Assembly (NCBI RefSeq): GCF_014904065.1
Contig: NZ_JACXJG010000024.1
Coordinates: forward strand, 456 to 7,094
Length of the DNA: 6,639 nt
Reading direction: 5' to 3'
DNA from: Gulosibacter sediminis
Lineage (GTDB): Bacteria > Actinomycetota > Actinomycetes > Actinomycetales > Microbacteriaceae
Positions 5,028 through 6,639 of the stretch are shown here, piece after piece. Positions within the stretch are counted from its first letter, which is position 1. Every line of letters begins with the position of its first letter. Position numbers and translations under genes: made by a program. The notes beneath the pieces were generated by a model that saw nothing but the letters and a program-made list of their open reading frames with translations, did no database searches and was not told the origin of the DNA.

Positions 5028-5780
5028 CTAATTGTGCACGTGTCGACACAGCACGGGCAGCGCCGACAGCAGCGGCACCTGCCCGGGAGTTGCGGCCGCG
5101 AAGCGAAGCGTCACCTCGCACGGCCCGGTGATTGGGCTCGGATGCACTGCGACCATCGGCCGCGCCGGTACGAGCTGCTCGGGTGCATCGCTGTGCGCCT
5201 CGACCGCGAACCCAAGCAAGTACGGTGCGCTCGGCGCCAGCGGCAGCGAGACCTCCGGGACTCCGGCGGCGAGCATTCCTGCGCTGGGCAGACCGATCGG
5301 CGCGGGCTGCGGGTACCAGCCGATCCAGACGCTGGCATCGCCGCGCGGGCTGAACTGCGCCGGCAACTCGAGCCGAACGCAGGCCGACGCCGGAGCATCC
5401 GGCACAAGCGCGATCGGCCTCGGCGGGCGATCCGCAACCTCGTCGGCGAGCCGGCGCAGTCGCGCGGGAGCGACACCGACCGACTCCTTGAACCGGCGAC
5501 TGAAGCTCGACAGCGAGTCGAAGCCGACCGCCGCCGCGACGTCGATCACGGGGTCGCGATCGGCGAGCAGCAGCCGCTTCGCCGCGTCGATGCGGAGGGC
5601 AGAGAGGTATTGTCCGGGGCCAATTCCGGTGCGGGCGAGAAAGAGCCGTGAGAAGTGAAACGGGCTGTAACCGGCATGGTCGGCAAGGTCGCGGGCAGTG
5701 AGCAAGCCACGCCGCTCAATCGCGAACTCGACGGCCGCATCCACCGCGGCCAGGTGTGCGGCAGCTGCTTCGGTGGTCAC
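5028..5780 (-). CDS. AraC-family transcriptional regulator
   Basis: A 250-residue regulator from the GTG at 5780 (256 if the ATG at 5798 is used). The AraC DNA-binding domain is N-terminal, about residues 10-110. The first helix-turn-helix is LTARDLADHAGYSPFHFSRL and the second is VIDVAAAVGFDSLSSFSRRF, with the family's G-x-x-P-x-Q-Y-L and linking R-x-x-x-A-x-x-L-L. A C-terminal domain of about 125 residues (from RPPRPIALVP) follows. It is the likely ligand sensor, in the Rob-like domain order, but it shows no clear GyrI signature. The GTG is favoured because TACACT lies exactly 6 nt upstream with no good Shine-Dalgarno for either start, suggesting a leaderless mRNA. It is upstream of and co-oriented with the VOC gene, its most likely target; autoregulation is possible. 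Confidence 0.85.
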   Translation of the reverse strand: MTTEAAAAHLAAVDAAVEFAIERRGLLTARDLADHAGYSPFHFSRLFLARTGIGPGQYLSALRIDAAKRLLLADRDPVIDVAAAVGFDSLSSFSRRFKESVGVAPARLRRLADEVADRPPRPIALVPDAPASACVRLELPAQFSPRGDASVWIGWYPQPAPIGLPSAGMLAAGVPEVSLPLAPSAPYLLGFAVEAHSDAPEQLVPARPMVAVHPSPITGPCEVTLRFAAATPGQVPLLSALPVLCRHVHN

Positions 5781-5786
5781 GCCGCG

Positions 5787-5792
5787 AGTGTA
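5787..5792 (-). promoter_or_regulatory. -10 element of a candidate leaderless promoter for the AraC gene
   Basis: Minus-strand TACACT, then 6 nt, then GTG at 5780-5778. This is the same geometry as at 2299-2311. No -35 is evident. Confidence 0.4.
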
Positions 5793-5819
5793 GGGCATGC
5801 CTGTGGGAACCCTCGGTGA

Positions 5820-5966
5820 CCGCGCGCGATCGCCACCCGGCACGGCTGCACGCCACTGCGCAGTGTCGCCAACTACCGCGAGATTCTCTTGCTCACGTAT
5901 CTGCGCGGGCCAAGCGGCATCATCGTCCTGCTCGCCGAACAACTCACACAGTGGGGCGGCGAGTAG
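5820..5966 (+). pseudogene. Unrecognised 3' gene remnant, about 48 codons
   Basis: After an in-frame TGA at 5817-5819, plus-strand frame 3 stays open to TAG 5964-5966 with strongly G/C-biased third positions. It reads RSVANYREILLLTYLRG and then PSGIIVLLAEQLTQWGGE, which looks like a natural helical protein end. No ATG or GTG is present; the first usable start would be a TTG in ILLLTY. A second open frame from the ATG at 5797 (MPVGTLGDRA) could be its lost front after a frameshift, but this is a guess. I do not recognise the family. It probably represents the surviving C-terminus of a decayed gene lying between the AraC and TetR genes. Confidence 0.45.
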
Positions 5967-5972
5967 CTACTC
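5961..5972. repeat. 12-bp perfect palindrome made by two abutting stop codons
   Basis: GAGTAGCTACTC contains TAG (5964-5966) of the plus-strand remnant and TAG (5969-5967) of the TetR gene, directly adjacent and convergent. There is no loop, so it is not a hairpin terminator. Confidence 0.6.
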
Positions 5973-6524
5973 CTCGGTCATGCGCAACAGCATGGGCAGC
6001 GCGCGCGGCAGATCTTCGGCCAACACGGCGGGGTCATAACAGCTCGCGTTCGCGAGGCCCTCGGCGGCATAGCGCACGAGCAAGATGCGCTCGGGGTCGA
6101 GCCCATCGTTCGCGAGAAATTCCCGCCAGTAGAGGTTGTCTTCTTCCTCCAGAGCGTCGACGCCCTGGACATCGCCGAGGTGCATGCTGATGTCGGCGAA
6201 GTTCCCGAACTCCACCCGCAGCGTCGACTCCGGATCGCACAGGGCTCGCACGTACGCCCGGAGCGTCTTACCGGGGCGGTTCTCGGCGAGATCGACGTAG
6301 TCGCGCACACCCTGACGGATGTTGACGAGGTACTCCTCGAGTACAGCGAGGAGGAGCTCATTCTTGCTCGCGAAGTGGTGCAACAGGCCGCTCTTCGAGA
6401 TGCCAGCGGTGGTCGCGACATGCTGCAGCGACATGGCCATGCCTCGCACCTTGAGCTCGTCTCGCGCTGCGGTCAGGATCTCTCGCCGCGTACGCTCGGA
6501 GTTACGTGTTGTTTCGCTCGTCAC
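5967..6524 (-). CDS. TetR-family transcriptional regulator
   Basis: A 185-residue one-component regulator. The N-terminal DNA-binding domain (about 12-58) shows TRREILTAARDEL, the helix-turn-helix VATTAGISKSGLLHHFASK (the family's 'ag.s.g.lY.hF.sK' signature, with Leu-His in place of Tyr) and then NELLLAVLEEYL. Residues from about 65 to 185 form the helical ligand-binding and dimerisation domain, which is not conserved enough to name a ligand. It begins at GTG 6524, overlapping the TGA of the upstream membrane-protein gene (GTGA overlap), so translation is probably coupled and no separate promoter is needed. TetR proteins commonly repress the transporter or enzyme operon they sit in, so the truncated membrane protein is the likeliest target. 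Usual length and apparently intact. Confidence 0.9.
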   Translation of the reverse strand: MTSETTRNSERTRREILTAARDELKVRGMAMSLQHVATTAGISKSGLLHHFASKNELLLAVLEEYLVNIRQGVRDYVDLAENRPGKTLRAYVRALCDPESTLRVEFGNFADISMHLGDVQGVDALEEEDNLYWREFLANDGLDPERILLVRYAAEGLANASCYDPAVLAEDLPRALPMLLRMTEE

Positions 6525-6639
6525 CGCTGCGTCACCACTTCAATCGTGCCGGTCTGCTCGTCGACCTCGAACTTGCGAGGGATCGTGCGCCAGGCACTGA
6601 TGCCGGCGACCACGAGAATACCCGCCGCGACCAGTGCCG
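6521..6639 (-). CDS. C-terminus of a membrane protein (partial)
   Basis: The frame enters from the right edge and ends at TGA 6523-6521, giving 38 residues. ALVAAGILVVAGISAW is a clear hydrophobic helix. It is followed by RTIPRK, a positively charged and so probably cytoplasmic flank, and a hydrophilic tail FEVDEQTGTIEVVTQR. It reads as the last membrane segment and cytoplasmic tail of an integral membrane protein, but 38 residues do not identify the family. The stop overlaps the TetR start, indicating one operon; a transporter regulated by that TetR is plausible but unproven. Confidence 0.65.
   Translation of the reverse strand, partial: ALVAAGILVVAGISAWRTIPRKFEVDEQTGTIEVVTQR

Noticed and set aside
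4638..5651. Long plus-strand ORF opposite the VOC and AraC genes
   Set aside because: Low-complexity Arg/Gly/Ala-rich shadow of two well-identified minus-strand genes.
1..6639. CRISPR arrays, tRNA/rRNA genes, IS elements or integrase, att-like repeats
   Set aside because: No regularly spaced repeats, clover-leaf sequences, transposase motifs or flanking terminal repeats were seen on either strand.

Overview
The window is high-GC DNA with strong G/C third-position bias, TANNNT-type -10 hexamers and candidate leaderless starts. Together with the protein families present, this points to an actinobacterium, probably Micrococcales and perhaps Microbacteriaceae. The genus is not determinable from what I can see. 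I found no rRNA, tRNA, CRISPR array, IS element or integrase.

Layout: (1) 1-54, minus: the first 18 codons of a protein running off the left edge, tentatively an ACR3-type arsenic/bile-acid symporter-like protein. (2) 55-1454: a decayed region. It holds a multiply broken NmrA-family (NAD(P)-binding) pseudogene, an unrecognised acidic-tailed ORF, one intact YCII/DGPF gene on the minus strand, a stretch with no recognisable gene, and a startless PhnA-type zinc-ribbon remnant. (3) 1455-3612: a divergent pair, an alpha/beta hydrolase (minus) and a stand-alone condensation-domain acyltransferase-like protein (plus). They share a 46-bp intergenic region in which overlapping -10 elements can be read on both strands; the plus gene looks leaderless. 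(4) 3684-4027: a YrdB/DUF2568 small membrane protein interrupted by one frameshift at a GGGG/CCCC tract. (5) 4119-5798, minus: a two-domain VOC (glyoxalase-fold, Cfp30B-like) protein preceded by an AraC-type regulator, with an inverted repeat between them. (6) 5820-5966, plus: an orphan 3' gene remnant whose stop codon abuts the stop of the next gene. (7) 5967-6639, minus: a TetR-family regulator translationally coupled to the C-terminus of a membrane protein that enters from the right edge.

Functional reading (inference): AraC and VOC form a plausible regulator-target pair. TetR probably controls the operon of the truncated membrane protein. The hydrolase and condensation-domain protein could act on the same acyl ester or amide substrates, but nothing in the sequence identifies a substrate. 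The most unusual items are the stand-alone condensation protein with a D-H-x-x-x-D-M active site, the bidirectional promoter between it and the hydrolase, the frameshifted YrdB gene, and the chain of gene remnants at the left.
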